Assembly (NCBI RefSeq): GCF_000735435.1
Contig: NZ_JMPP01000019.1
Span: 1 to 64,000 of the forward strand
DNA length: 64,000 nt
Direction: 5' to 3'
DNA from: Klebsiella planticola ATCC 33531
GTDB lineage: Bacteria > Pseudomonadota > Gammaproteobacteria > Enterobacterales > Enterobacteriaceae
Made by a program: the position numbers and the translations under genes. The notes under the pieces are model-generated. The model searched no databases and was not told the DNA's origin. It was given only the letters and a program-made list of their open reading frames with translations. Of the stretch, positions 55,944-64,000 are shown in pieces. Each line of letters opens with the position of its first letter. Position 1 is the first letter of the stretch.

Positions 55944-57068
55944 ATGAGCGCGGGAAGCCCAAAATTTACCTTAAGCCGTATTGCGGCGTTATCACTGGTT
56001 TCACTCTGGCTGGCAGGTTGTACCAATACCAATAATCCGCCTGCGCCGGTTAGCTCGGCGGGTGGAGCCTCATCCTCGGGTACGAATTCCGGGATGCTGA
56101 TCACTCCGCCGTCGACAACAGGATCCGCCATTGTTCCGCATACACCTCAGGTACAGCCGGTTCAGACCCCTGCGACGCAGATTCAGCCGATGGCTCAGCA
56201 GCCGGTGCAGACCGTGAACGGCAAGATAGTCTATAACCGTAAATATGGCGATATTCCGAAAGGCAGCTATACGGGTGGCAGCACCTATACCGTGAAACGC
56301 GGCGATACGCTGTTCTATATTGCATGGGTAACGGGTAACGATTTCCGTGACCTCGCGCAACGCAACAACATCCCTGCGCCATACGGTCTGAACGTTGGTC
56401 AGACGCTGCAGGTTGGCAACTCTGCTGGCCAGCCAATCACCGGTGATAACGCCGTTGCTGCGGCAAGCGTACGGGCAAGCGGAGGTGCGACGGCGGCCTC
56501 AAATACTGCACAAAAATCGACCGCAGTGGTTGCGTCACAACCAACTATTACGTATTCTGAATCCTCAGGTGAACAGAATGCTAATAAGATGTTGCCGAAC
56601 AATAAGCCAGCGACGACGACTACCGTCGCGCCAGTGACGGCTCCCGCTGTTAGCACAAACCAACCGACTGCAAGCAGTACGTCAACCAGTTCGCCTATCT
56701 CCACATGGCGCTGGCCGACTGATGGCAAGGTTATTGAGAACTTTAGTGGCGCAGAAGGCGGCAATAAAGGTATTGATATTGCAGGCAGTAAGGGACAGGC
56801 TATTGTCGCGACCGCTGACGGACGCGTCGTCTATGCCGGTAACGCGCTGCGCGGTTACGGTAATCTTATTATCATCAAACACAACGATGATTACCTGAGT
56901 GCCTACGCTCATAACGATACAATGCTGGTCCGGGAGCAACAGGAAGTCAAAGCGGGGCAGAAAATCGCTACCATGGGTAGCACCGGCACCAGCTCTACAA
57001 GATTGCATTTTGAAATTCGTTACAAGGGGAAATCCGTCAACCCGCTGCAGTATTTACCGCAGCGATAA
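55944..57068 (+). CDS. nlpD: Murein hydrolase activator NlpD
   Basis: 374-aa outer-membrane lipoprotein activating amidase AmiC at the septum. Signal peptide with lipobox LAGC (Cys about residue 26). A LysM domain ([20 protein letters not shown], about 112-155), a Thr/Ala/Ser-rich linker and a degenerate LytM (M23) domain (from about residue 250; [11 protein letters not shown] lacks the metal histidine) follow, as in active-site-less activators. By analogy with E. coli the main rpoS promoter lies inside this gene. Confidence 0.95.
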   Translation: MSAGSPKFTLSRIAALSLVSLWLAGCTNTNNPPAPVSSAGGASSSGTNSGMLITPPSTTGSAIVPHTPQVQPVQTPATQIQPMAQQPVQTVNGKIVYNRKYGDIPKGSYTGGSTYTVKRGDTLFYIAWVTGNDFRDLAQRNNIPAPYGLNVGQTLQVGNSAGQPITGDNAVAAASVRASGGATAASNTAQKSTAVVASQPTITYSESSGEQNANKMLPNNKPATTTTVAPVTAPAVSTNQPTASSTSTSSPISTWRWPTDGKVIENFSGAEGGNKGIDIAGSKGQAIVATADGRVVYAGNALRGYGNLIIIKHNDDYLSAYAHNDTMLVREQQEVKAGQKIATMGSTGTSSTRLHFEIRYKGKSVNPLQYLPQR

Positions 57069-57221
57069 TTTGGCGAAGTACGGATAAGCGTCACATCAGT
57101 TAGCAGACGCCAGGCCGGTCGCAACAGCCCCTTAACCGGGGCAAAAAGTCTCCGTCCGGCGTCGTTGAATGATGTATAGCGAAGGTGCTTTGCTCAGGGA
57201 TCACGGGTAGGAGCCATCTTT
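57069..57221 (+). promoter_or_regulatory. rpoS 5' leader
   Basis: End of the long rpoS leader, with a GCCCC/GGGGC hairpin at 57127-57142 and the start region TAGGAGCCATCTTT-ATG. In E. coli this leader folds to mask the start and is opened by Hfq with DsrA, RprA and ArcZ. The element looks intact although the coding sequence is interrupted. Confidence 0.55.
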
Positions 57222-58214
57222 ATGAGTCAGAATACGCTGAAAGTTCATGATTTAAATGAAGACGCGGAATTTGATGAGAACGGAGTCGAGGTTTTCGATG
57301 AGAAAGCCTTAGTAGAAGAGGAACCCAGTGATAGCGATCTGGCCGAGGAAGATCTTCTGTCGCAAGGCGCAACACAACGTGTGCTTGATGCGACGCAGCT
57401 CTACCTGGGAGAGATTGGTTATTCCCCACTGCTGACGGCCGAAGAAGAGGTCTATTTCGCCCGTCGCGCATTGCGTGGTGATGTGGCTTAACGCCGCCGG
57501 ATGATTGAAAGTAACCTGCGTCTGGTGGTGAAAATTGCTCGTCGTTATAGCAATCGTGGTCTGGCGCTGCTGGATCTGATTGAAGAGGGCAATCTGGGGC
57601 TGATCCGCGCGGTTGAGAAGTTTGACCCGGAACGTGGGTTCCGTTTTTCGACTTATGCCACCTGGTGGATTCGTCAAACGATTGAACGGGCGATCATGAA
57701 CCAAACCCGTACCATCCGTTTACCTATCCATATTGTCAAAGAGCTGAACGTCTATCTGCGTACCGCACGTGAGTTGTCCCATAAGCTGGACCACGAGCCG
57801 AGTGCGGAAGAGATTGCCGAGCAGCTGGATAAGCCGGTTGATGACGTGAGCCGTATGCTGCGTCTCAATGAGCGCATTACCTCAGTGGACACGCCGCTGG
57901 GCGGCGACTCGGAAAAAGCGCTGCTGGATATTCTGGCCGATGAGAAAGACAACGGTCCGGAAGACACCACGCAGGACGATGATATGAAACAAAGCATCGT
58001 TAAATGGCTGTTCGAACTGAACGCCAAGCAGCGTGAAGTCCTGGCGCGTCGTTTTGGCCTGTTGGGCTACGAAGCCGCTACGCTTGAAGATGTTGGCCGT
58101 GAAATTGGTCTGACCCGCGAACGCGTACGTCAGATCCAGGTCGAAGGCCTGCGCCGCCTGCGGGAAATCCTGCAAGGACAAGGGCTGAACATCGAAGCGC
58201 TATTCCGCGAATAA
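57222..58214 (+). pseudogene. rpoS: RNA polymerase sigma factor RpoS, nonsense-interrupted
   Basis: The 331-codon frame of the stationary-phase sigma factor is intact except for TAA at codon 90 (57489-57491), within GDVA[15 protein letters not shown] where homologues have Ser (GDVASRRR). TCA to TAA is one base change; the reading frame is the same before and after, so this is a nonsense mutation, not a frameshift. The first product is 89 aa with only region 1. An ATG at codon 94 (57501), nine bases after the stop, could allow re-initiation of a 237-aa protein that keeps regions 2 ([19 protein letters not shown]), 3 and 4 ([20 protein letters not shown]). Expected effect is loss or strong reduction of the general stress response. 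Sequencing error is the main alternative. Confidence 0.92.
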
Positions 58215-58228
58215 GCAATTTTCCTCTC

Positions 58229-58263
58229 AAAAAGGCCCGATCGTCCGATCGGGCCTTTTTCTT
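58229..58263 (+). terminator. rpoS terminator
   Basis: AAAAAGGCCCGATCG and CGATCGGGCCTTTTT are perfect reverse complements separated by TC, followed by CTTT. Strong and symmetric, so it may also stop transcription from the minus-strand gene at 58270. Confidence 0.9.
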
Positions 58264-58269
58264 TGCATG

Positions 58270-58647
58270 CTAGGCCTGTCGGGTCTCATGTAAATGACGC
58301 CACAAAATGCGCCCTCCAGTTTTCCTGAACAGGACCGTTGACCAGCGGAGAGTCTCGCCCTGTTCGGGTACACGCTGCCTTTCCCGATAGCATATCACCG
58401 CGCCATCGTGCCATTCGGCGAGCGTGGTCGTGCTATCAATGATGATGCTCAAGCCTGGACGACTGCCGCCCGCGGTCGTAAAGAAAGCGCTGAGCGCCCG
58501 GTGGTCCATGACGTTTCCACCGATACCAACCATTGAAAAATCAGGGGAAAAGCGTGCCATTAAGGCCTCTACCGCACCTTGTTTGTGACTCAGCCAGTGT
58601 TCAATAGCCACATGGGCGTCGATCGTTTCCTGAATATACGGGTTCAT
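58270..58647 (-). CDS. NTF2-like (SnoaL/DUF4440-type) protein
   Basis: 125-aa single-domain protein with the NTF2-like pattern: N-terminal helices (QETIDAHVAIEHWL, GAVEALMARFSPDFSMVG), then strands including AEWHDGAVICYRERQ, LRWSTVLFRKTGGRILWRHLHETR. Members include small enzymes and binding proteins; the function cannot be assigned. Its start overlaps the MFS gene's stop by 4 bases, so the two form an operon. Confidence 0.65.
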   Translation of the reverse strand: MNPYIQETIDAHVAIEHWLSHKQGAVEALMARFSPDFSMVGIGGNVMDHRALSAFFTTAGGSRPGLSIIIDSTTTLAEWHDGAVICYRERQRVPEQGETLRWSTVLFRKTGGRILWRHLHETRQA

Positions 58648-59858
58648 GGGATCTCCATTTTTTGATGCAGGCGCGTGACTATCGCCTGGTTATTAAGGTA
58701 CAGGCAGCCCAGAAGCGGGATAAGCGTCAGGCACGCGGCGATGATAAACACCCCGTGCCAGGCCTGTGTTGCCGGATAATAAACCTGCAGGACCGCCAGC
58801 AATGCGGACAGCAATGCGGCTCCGGCCAAAAAGCTGAGCTGACGGTTGATGTTCCACAGTGCGCTGGCATCCGGCATGTCGCCATTGGCGATGTTGAGAA
58901 ATGCACAGCTTTGGGCGGTGCTGCTGCACAGGCTGCCGCCGGCGCCCATCAGGATAAAGGCGAAAACCAGCGACGCAATTGAGCTTTGCGGCGTGACGCC
59001 GGTCAGCAGCAGGATCCCGGCGGCCTGAAGCAGGCAGCCGGAGAGAATAAAGGGGCGAGGGCCGAGGCGATTGAAAAAACGGCCGCTCAGAGAGATAGCC
59101 ACAAATGACGCCAGCGACCAGGGAAGCATCAGAGCGCCCGTTGCCGAAGGCGACATGCCGGTTATTGTCTGCAGGTAAAACAGGCCAACCACGTTAATGC
59201 CAATAAAGACCCCGGGTACGCAGAGATAAATCAACATGGCGAAACGCAACAGCGGATCGGCCAGCAGCGGCAGATGTAAGAAACGGGAAGGCCGTGCCGG
59301 GCCGTCGTCATTTTTTAGCCATACGCCGGCTAACGCCAGAGTGATCAGCGCTACGGGCAGGCTGGCAAAGAAGACCCCGCGCCAGCTGAATGTTTCAACC
59401 AGCAGTCCACCTGCTGCCGGAGAACAGGCGGGGGCCAGCAGACCGACCAGCATCACGGCGGCCGACAGTTTCGCCCGCTCGTGCGGCTGGAAAAGCTGCC
59501 AGGTCAGAGACTGTCCGACGGGGATAAGCAATCCCCCGCCCATCCCTTGCAGGGCGCGCCAAAAAATCAGGCTGCCCAGCGAGTCGCTCAGTCCGCAGGC
59601 CAGCGCTGCCGCACTGAATAGCGTGAGCGAAAGCATAAAGAGCCGGCGAGCCCCGCAGCGCTGCGTCAACCAGGCGCTGAATGGCACGACCAGCGTCAGG
59701 CCGGCGATATAGCCGTTACTCACCCAGGCCAGTTCACTGACGGAGGCGTTGAGCGCCCGGCTCATGCCGGGGAAGGCGACGCTGGCGATAAACATATTGA
59801 TTAAATCGAGAAAGAAACCCAGTAAAAAAACGGTGGCGACCTTGCTGCGTACTGTCAT
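58644..59858 (-). CDS. MFS drug-efflux-like transporter
   Basis: 404-aa inner-membrane protein with about 12 hydrophobic helices. SAWLTQRCGARRLFMLSL is the loop 2-3 motif A, and GLLAPACSPAAGGLLVETFSWRGVFF is motif C of drug/H+ antiporters. Exporter function is likely, substrate unknown. First gene of a two-gene unit diverging from a LysR regulator, the usual arrangement for inducible efflux. Confidence 0.8.
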   Translation of the reverse strand: MTVRSKVATVFLLGFFLDLINMFIASVAFPGMSRALNASVSELAWVSNGYIAGLTLVVPFSAWLTQRCGARRLFMLSLTLFSAAALACGLSDSLGSLIFWRALQGMGGGLLIPVGQSLTWQLFQPHERAKLSAAVMLVGLLAPACSPAAGGLLVETFSWRGVFFASLPVALITLALAGVWLKNDDGPARPSRFLHLPLLADPLLRFAMLIYLCVPGVFIGINVVGLFYLQTITGMSPSATGALMLPWSLASFVAISLSGRFFNRLGPRPFILSGCLLQAAGILLLTGVTPQSSIASLVFAFILMGAGGSLCSSTAQSCAFLNIANGDMPDASALWNINRQLSFLAGAALLSALLAVLQVYYPATQAWHGVFIIAACLTLIPLLGCLYLNNQAIVTRLHQKMEIP

Positions 59859-59966
59859 TTTTATTCCTCATCAGAAGGCCGCTACTCTAAGCCGCCGGGA
59901 CAGGCGGATAAACAGGACATCCGGGGATATACTGTCTGAAATTTTTTGACAATAAGTGAAGTGAAT

Positions 59967-60854
59967 ATGCTGAATCTGCAACGTATGACCATGTTTGTCG
60001 CGGTGGTGGAAAGCGGGAGTTTTACCGCGGCTGCGGCGGTCCTGGGGCAAACCAAGGCGGTGGTCAGTTTTAACGTGCGCCAGCTGGAGAGCGAACTTGG
60101 CGTCACGCTGTTGTTACGATCCACGCGACGACTCACGCTTACTGAGGCCGGTTCGCTGTTCTATCATCGCGGCCTGGCGTTACTGAAAACGGCGGAAAAC
60201 CTGCAGGATGAAGTGCGGGCCAGCCATAGCGGATTGAGCGGTGAACTCCGTATCACCACCACACCGGAGTACGGCACCCAGGTGATTATTCCGGCGCTGG
60301 CTGAGTTCAGCCAGCGGCATCCGGCGCTGCGGGTGCGTCACGTCTCCTCCTCGCACCATGCGGACTTAATCTCTGAGCGTTTTGATGTGGCGATCCGCCT
60401 CGGAACGCTGGCGGATTCGCGCTACCGCGCGGCGCTGATCTCCCGTTTTGCGATTGTCCCGGTTGCCGCGCCGTCATGGCTGGCGGAACATCCTCTGGAG
60501 ACGCTTGAAGATTTGGCCCGGGCGGCATGGATTATTCATGAGCGGTTGTCCGCGCCACGCCATTGGCAGCTCACCGGACCGCGCGACGAGAGCGTGGCTT
60601 TTGACATTAAAGCGGTGCCGCGACTGTCGGCGGATAGCGCCAGCGCGCTGCTGGCGTTCGCGCTGGCGGGCTGCGGGGTTGCGCTGTTGCCCGAGTGGCT
60701 GGTGGCGCCGGCACTGGCGGAGCACAGACTGATTCAGGTGATGCCCGGGTTTACCTTTCCCCCGCAGGGCGTGTATGCGGTTTATCCGGATGCGCAGCAT
60801 ATCCCGACCCGGGTCCGGGCCTTTATTGATTTTCTACGCGAGCGCCAGGGCTAA
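59967..60854 (+). CDS. LysR-family regulator beside the efflux operon
   Basis: 295-aa transcription regulator. The winged HTH spans about residues 1-60 (MLNLQRMTMFVAVVESGSFTAAA...VVSFNVRQLE); the effector domain follows (GELRITTTPEYG, SERFDVAIRLGTLADS). Probably controls the divergent MFS/NTF2-like genes through the 108-bp gap between them. ATG 59967 (AAGTGAAGTGA upstream) preferred over TTG 59946. Confidence 0.83.
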   Translation: MLNLQRMTMFVAVVESGSFTAAAAVLGQTKAVVSFNVRQLESELGVTLLLRSTRRLTLTEAGSLFYHRGLALLKTAENLQDEVRASHSGLSGELRITTTPEYGTQVIIPALAEFSQRHPALRVRHVSSSHHADLISERFDVAIRLGTLADSRYRAALISRFAIVPVAAPSWLAEHPLETLEDLARAAWIIHERLSAPRHWQLTGPRDESVAFDIKAVPRLSADSASALLAFALAGCGVALLPEWLVAPALAEHRLIQVMPGFTFPPQGVYAVYPDAQHIPTRVRAFIDFLRERQG

Positions 60855-60971
60855 CTTTTTTTGCGTCATGAGCTTGTGGATAGAAGGGGGAACGCGGATG
60901 GCGCTTTTTATCGCACAACCGGACTGTTTTTATATTTCCTCATCAATGAAAACTATTTCTTCATTAACATG

Positions 60972-61038
60972 ACGGGAAGGATTAATAGCATCTGAGTATT
61001 TGCGAGCCTTCTCGCAATCGCTAATAAAACCATCCCGT
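60972..61038. other. Long imperfect hairpin after the LysR gene
   Basis: ACGGGA-A-GGATTAATAGC (left) and GCTAATAAAACC-A-TCCCGT (right) are largely complementary, enclosing a second hairpin TTGCGAG/CTCGCAA (61000-61017). TTTATTT follows. It could be a terminator, a small RNA or a miniature element. Confidence 0.4.
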
Positions 61039-61090
61039 TTTATTTCCGTCTGATAATTTTTGCCAGCCGGTGGGGAGAGCATAGCGGCGG

Positions 61091-61203
61091 GTGCTTGAGG
61101 CTGGCTTTGAGCACTGACAGGGCCCGGATGGGCGAAAGTCCCAGGAGATATGTCTATCCACTGAGGCTGGCGTATGAATCTGAACAATTCAGATGCCAGT
61201 CAG
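61091..61203 (+). ncRNA. Candidate hok-type mRNA leader
   Basis: GTGCTT/GAGCAC hairpin at 61091-61114, then a long stem CTGA..CTGGC..ATCTGAA / TTCAGAT-GCCAG-TCAG at 61161-61203. GTGCTTGAGGCT and ATGTCTATCCAC resemble parts of the hok/mok leader (CGCTTGAGGC, ATGTCTAGTCCAC). Supports a decayed type I toxin-antitoxin locus; the antisense RNA itself was not identified. Confidence 0.35.
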
Positions 61204-61224
61204 TTCTTTGCAGGGAGGCAAGAT

Positions 61225-61367
61225 ATGCCCCTGCGGCAATCATTATACCGTGGACTACGCTGCCGGGATTTATGCTAATGGCAGGCGGCTCATTATGCGC
61301 GCTGAATATCAACGCGCGTAGTATGGGGTTGAACGCTGTTCTCGCTTACCAATCGCACAAGAAGCAA
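61225..61367 (+). pseudogene. Hok-family toxin relic
   Basis: After AGGGAGG and ATG (61225) the first codons read MPLR; a one-base loss near codon 5 then moves the frame. The shifted frame from 61239 reads III..GFMLMAGGSLC..NAVLAYQSHKK, matching the Hok/HokE pattern (from memory GFTLLVGDSLC..KAVLAYEPKK) with the conserved cysteine. The stop expected after KK is CAA (61365-61367), and a CGCGGGG-AGAA-CCCCGCG hairpin (61371-61388) follows where hok mRNAs end. No start codon with a ribosome site lies in the toxin frame, so it is probably dead. Confidence 0.6.
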
Positions 61368-61432
61368 CGGCGCGGGGAGAACCCCGCGTATGGCTTGTCA
61401 GGTCATGGCTTCTCGCAGCCATTTATTTTGCT

Positions 61433-61463
61433 AAAAGGGCAGCGCTTAACGGGCTGCCCTTTT
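61433..61463 (-). terminator. mutS terminator
   Basis: AAAAGGGCAGC and GCTGCCCTTTT pair perfectly around a 9-base loop, just past the mutS stop, with TTTTAGC on the minus strand. Confidence 0.8.
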
Positions 61464-61488
61464 GTCACTACAGCTGAACAAGCAGGCG

Positions 61489-64000
61489 TTACACCAGGCT
61501 TTTCAGCCGGTAAATCCACTCCAGCGCCTGACGCGGGGTCAGAGAATCCGGATCGAGATTTTCCAGCGCTTCTACCGCTGGCGAGGTCTCTTCCGGGGCG
61601 GAGAGCAGTGACATCTGCGTACCGTCGACCTGCGTGGCGGCAACGCCTGGGGCAATACTCTCCAGTTCGCGCAATTTCTGCCGCGCGCGCTTAATCACCT
61701 CTTTAGGCACGCCCGCCAGTGCGGCAACCGCCAGACCGTAGCTTTTGCTGGCGGCGCCATCCTGGACGCTGTGCATGAAGGCGATGGTATCGCCATGCTC
61801 CAGCGCATCAAGATGGACGTTCGCCACGCCTTCCATTTTCTCCGGCAACTGGGTCAGTTCGAAGTAGTGGGTGGCAAAAAGGGTCAGCGCCTTAATCTTA
61901 TTGGCCAGACTTTCCGCACAGGCCCACGCCAGCGACAGACCGTCGTAGGTGGAGGTACCGCGGCCGATTTCATCCATCAGCACCAGGCTGTGTTCGGTGG
62001 CATTATGCAGAATATTGGCGGTTTCGGTCATTTCTACCATGAAGGTGGAACGGCCGCTTGCCAGGTCATCTGCCGCGCCGACGCGGGTAAAGATGCGATC
62101 GACAGGGCCGATTTCAACCTTCTCTGCCGGGACGTAGCTGCCGATATAGGCCAGCAGGGCAATCAGCGCTGTCTGCCGCATATAGGTACTTTTACCGCCC
62201 ATATTCGGGCCGGTAATAATCAGCATCCGGCGCTGCGGCGCCAGGCTCAACGGGTTGGCGATGAACGGCTCCTTCAGCACCTGTTCGACCACCGGGTGAC
62301 GGCCTTCGCTGATGCGAATACCCGGTTTGTCGCTAAAGGTCGGGCAGCAGTAGTTCAGGGTTTCCGCGCGTTCGGCGAGGTTAACCAACACATCCAGCTC
62401 CGCCAGCGCGCTGGCGCTTTGCTGAAGGTCGGCAAGGTGCGGCAGCAGCATATCGAACAGCTGCTCGTAGAGCTGTTTCTCCAGCGCCAGCGCTTTCCCT
62501 TTCGACGTCAGTACCTTATCCTCATACTCCTTCAGTTCCGGAATAATGTAGCGTTCGGCGTTTTTCAGCGTCTGGCGGCGGACGTAGTGAATCGGGGCAT
62601 GTTGGCTCTGGCCGCGGCTGATCTGAATGTAGTAACCGTGCACGGCATTGTAACCGACTTTCAGCGTGTCCAGCCCCAGGCGCTCGCGTTCGCGAATCTC
62701 CAGCTTATCGAGATAGTCGGTGGCGCCATCCGCCAGCGCGCGCCATTCATCGAGCTCCTCATGGTAACCCGGGGCAATAACGCCGCCGTCGCGCACCAGT
62801 ACCGGCGGTGCGTCGATAATTGCGCGTTCGAGCAGTTCACGCAGTTCGCTGAACTCGCCCATTTTATCGCGCAGCTGCTGGACCGGCGTGCAGCTGACGT
62901 CGGCCAGCATTTCGCGCAGGATCGGCAGCTGCTGGAACGCATGACGCATACGGGCGAGGTCGCGCGGACGCGCGGTGCGCAGCGCCAGTCGCGCCAGAAT
63001 ACGTTCCAGATCGCCCACCTGACGCAGCACCGGCTGCAGTTCGGTATAACGCTCCTGCAGCGCGCCTATGGTTTGCTGACGTTCGACCAGCACCGCCGTG
63101 TCGCGCACCGGCATATGCAGCCAGCGTTTGAGCATCCGGCTGCCCATCGGCGTCACGGTGCAGTCGAGCACCGACGCCAGCGTATTGTCGAAACCACCGG
63201 CCAGGTTCTGGGTAATCTCCAGGTTACGGCGGGTTGCCGCGTCCATAATAATACTGTCCTGCTGGCGCTCCATGGTGATGGAGCGAATATGCGGCAGGGA
63301 GGTGCGCTGGGTATCTTTGACATATTGCAACAGGCAGCCTGCGGCACAGAGACCGCGCGGCGCATTTTCGACGCCGAAACCGACCAGGTCGCGGGTGCCA
63401 AACTGTAAATTCAGCTGCTGGCGCGCGGTGTCGATTTCAAACTCCCACAGCGGACGACGGCGCAGGCCGCGGCGGCCTTCAATCAACGCCGATTCGGCAA
63501 AATCTTCGGCATACAGCAGTTCCGCCGGGTTGGTACGCTGCAGCTCGGCGGCCATGGTTTCGCGGTCGGCGGGTTCGCTCAGGCGAAAACGACCGGAGCT
63601 GATATCCAGCGTCGCATAGCCAAAGCCTTTGCTGTCCTGCCAGATAGCGGCCAGCAGGTTATCCTGACGCTCCTGCAGCAGCGCTTCATCGCTGATGGTG
63701 CCAGGCGTGACGATACGCACCACTTTGCGTTCGACCGGACCTTTGGTGGTGGCCGGGTCGCCAATCTGTTCGCAAATGGCCACCGATTCACCCTGGTTGA
63801 CCAGTTTGGCGAGGTAGTTTTCCACCGCATGGTGCGGGATCCCGGCCATCGGAATGGGCTCGCCCGCCGAGGCGCCGCGTTTGGTTAGCGAGATATCGAG
63901 CAGCTGTGAAGCCCGTTTGGCATCGTCATAAAACAGCTCGTAAAAGTCCCCCATACGATAGAACAGCAGGATCTCCGGGTGCTGAGCCTTCAGCTTCAGA
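61489..64000 (-). CDS. mutS: DNA mismatch repair ATPase MutS (5' end outside window)
   Basis: About 836 C-terminal residues are present; the gene runs off the right edge, where codons for [25 protein letters not shown] continue in frame, so the internal ATG at 63954 is not the start (E. coli MutS has about 30 more residues here). The mismatch-binding Phe-X-Glu motif is upstream near the edge (GDFYELF). Walker A is [14 protein letters not shown], Walker [17 protein letters not shown], and the C-terminal tetramer region follows. MutS recognises base mismatches and recruits MutL. No interruption is seen in the visible part. Confidence 0.96.
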   Translation of the reverse strand, partial: LKLKAQHPEILLFYRMGDFYELFYDDAKRASQLLDISLTKRGASAGEPIPMAGIPHHAVENYLAKLVNQGESVAICEQIGDPATTKGPVERKVVRIVTPGTISDEALLQERQDNLLAAIWQDSKGFGYATLDISSGRFRLSEPADRETMAAELQRTNPAELLYAEDFAESALIEGRRGLRRRPLWEFEIDTARQQLNLQFGTRDLVGFGVENAPRGLCAAGCLLQYVKDTQRTSLPHIRSITMERQQDSIIMDAATRRNLEITQNLAGGFDNTLASVLDCTVTPMGSRMLKRWLHMPVRDTAVLVERQQTIGALQERYTELQPVLRQVGDLERILARLALRTARPRDLARMRHAFQQLPILREMLADVSCTPVQQLRDKMGEFSELRELLERAIIDAPPVLVRDGGVIAPGYHEELDEWRALADGATDYLDKLEIRERERLGLDTLKVGYNAVHGYYIQISRGQSQHAPIHYVRRQTLKNAERYIIPELKEYEDKVLTSKGKALALEKQLYEQLFDMLLPHLADLQQSASALAELDVLVNLAERAETLNYCCPTFSDKPGIRISEGRHPVVEQVLKEPFIANPLSLAPQRRMLIITGPNMGGKSTYMRQTALIALLAYIGSYVPAEKVEIGPVDRIFTRVGAADDLASGRSTFMVEMTETANILHNATEHSLVLMDEIGRGTSTYDGLSLAWACAESLANKIKALTLFATHYFELTQLPEKMEGVANVHLDALEHGDTIAFMHSVQDGAASKSYGLAVAALAGVPKEVIKRARQKLRELESIAPGVAATQVDGTQMSLLSAPEETSPAVEALENLDPDSLTPRQALEWIYRLKSLV

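Larger units (their letters stand above)
60855..61488. other. Variable rpoS-mutS interval, structured and mostly non-coding
   Basis: 634 bp. From left: a long imperfect hairpin at 60972-61038, a group of leader-like hairpins at 61091-61203, a broken hok-like frame at 61225-61367 with a GC hairpin after it, and the mutS terminator at 61433-61463. An ORF through much of it (61095-61694) enters mutS antisense and is not credible as a gene. Confidence 0.5.

Noticed and set aside
57491-57501. rpoS as two separate genes or a frameshift
   Set aside because: Both parts are in the same frame and join to the normal 330-residue sigma-S; a single substitution explains the stop.
61095-61694. 199-codon ORF running from the hok relic into mutS
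   Set aside because: It mixes the Hok-like frame with antisense mutS codons, starts at a non-ATG codon and lacks a ribosome site.
61771-63408. 545-codon ORF antisense to mutS
   Set aside because: Lies wholly inside mutS; composition R/Q/H-rich, no recognisable domain.

Overview
The window is a stretch of enterobacterial core chromosome, most consistent with Klebsiella or a close relative (Raoultella, Enterobacter). Gene order runs from the sdaB region to mutS exactly as in other Enterobacteriaceae: sdaB-sdaC-ppnN-queF / syd-csrB-yqcC-truC-yqcA-gudPXD / barA / rlmD-relA-mazG-pyrG-eno / queE / queD / cysJIH / iap / cysDNC-ygbE-ftsB-ispDF-truD-surE-pcm-nlpD-rpoS / mutS. A glycerate kinase gene inside the gud operon and a second cysG in front of cysDNC point to the Klebsiella group; this genus call is from memory of synteny, not from a search.

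Left end (1-12.9 kb): an accessory organosulfur-scavenging cluster sits beside sdaB, where xni is expected in E. coli. It has an SsuD-like sulfonate monooxygenase, an FAD/NAD(P)-binding protein, an NtaA/DszA-type flavin monooxygenase, a MetNIQ-like ABC importer, an MFS carrier, an SfnB/DszC-like flavoprotein and, convergently, an SsuA-like binding protein. It is apparently driven by a divergently encoded sigma-54 activator of unusual build: AAA+ domain, Fis-type HTH, then a complete SsuA-like ligand-binding domain without signal peptide. The intergenic region shows paired upstream repeats, a possible IHF site and a GG-N10-GC sigma-54 promoter. This is the best candidate for an undescribed system.

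Middle (13-40 kb): serine uptake and deamination, PpnN, queuosine genes, the CsrB regulatory RNA with UvrY-like operators (and its upstream sensor barA 8 kb away), glucarate catabolism, stringent response, CTP synthase and enolase. mazEF is missing between relA and mazG, and the E. coli ygcN-ygcE block is missing between queE and queD.

Right part (41-64 kb): assimilatory sulfate reduction (cysJIH, cysG-cysDNC). The cysH-iap interval, where type I-E CRISPR-Cas often sits, is only 76 bp and empty. After the isoprenoid/division/repair block, rpoS carries an in-frame TAA at codon 90, so the stress sigma factor is truncated or made only by re-initiation. The variable rpoS-mutS interval holds an NTF2-like protein, an MFS efflux pump, a LysR regulator and what appears to be a decayed hok-type toxin locus. 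mutS runs off the right edge.
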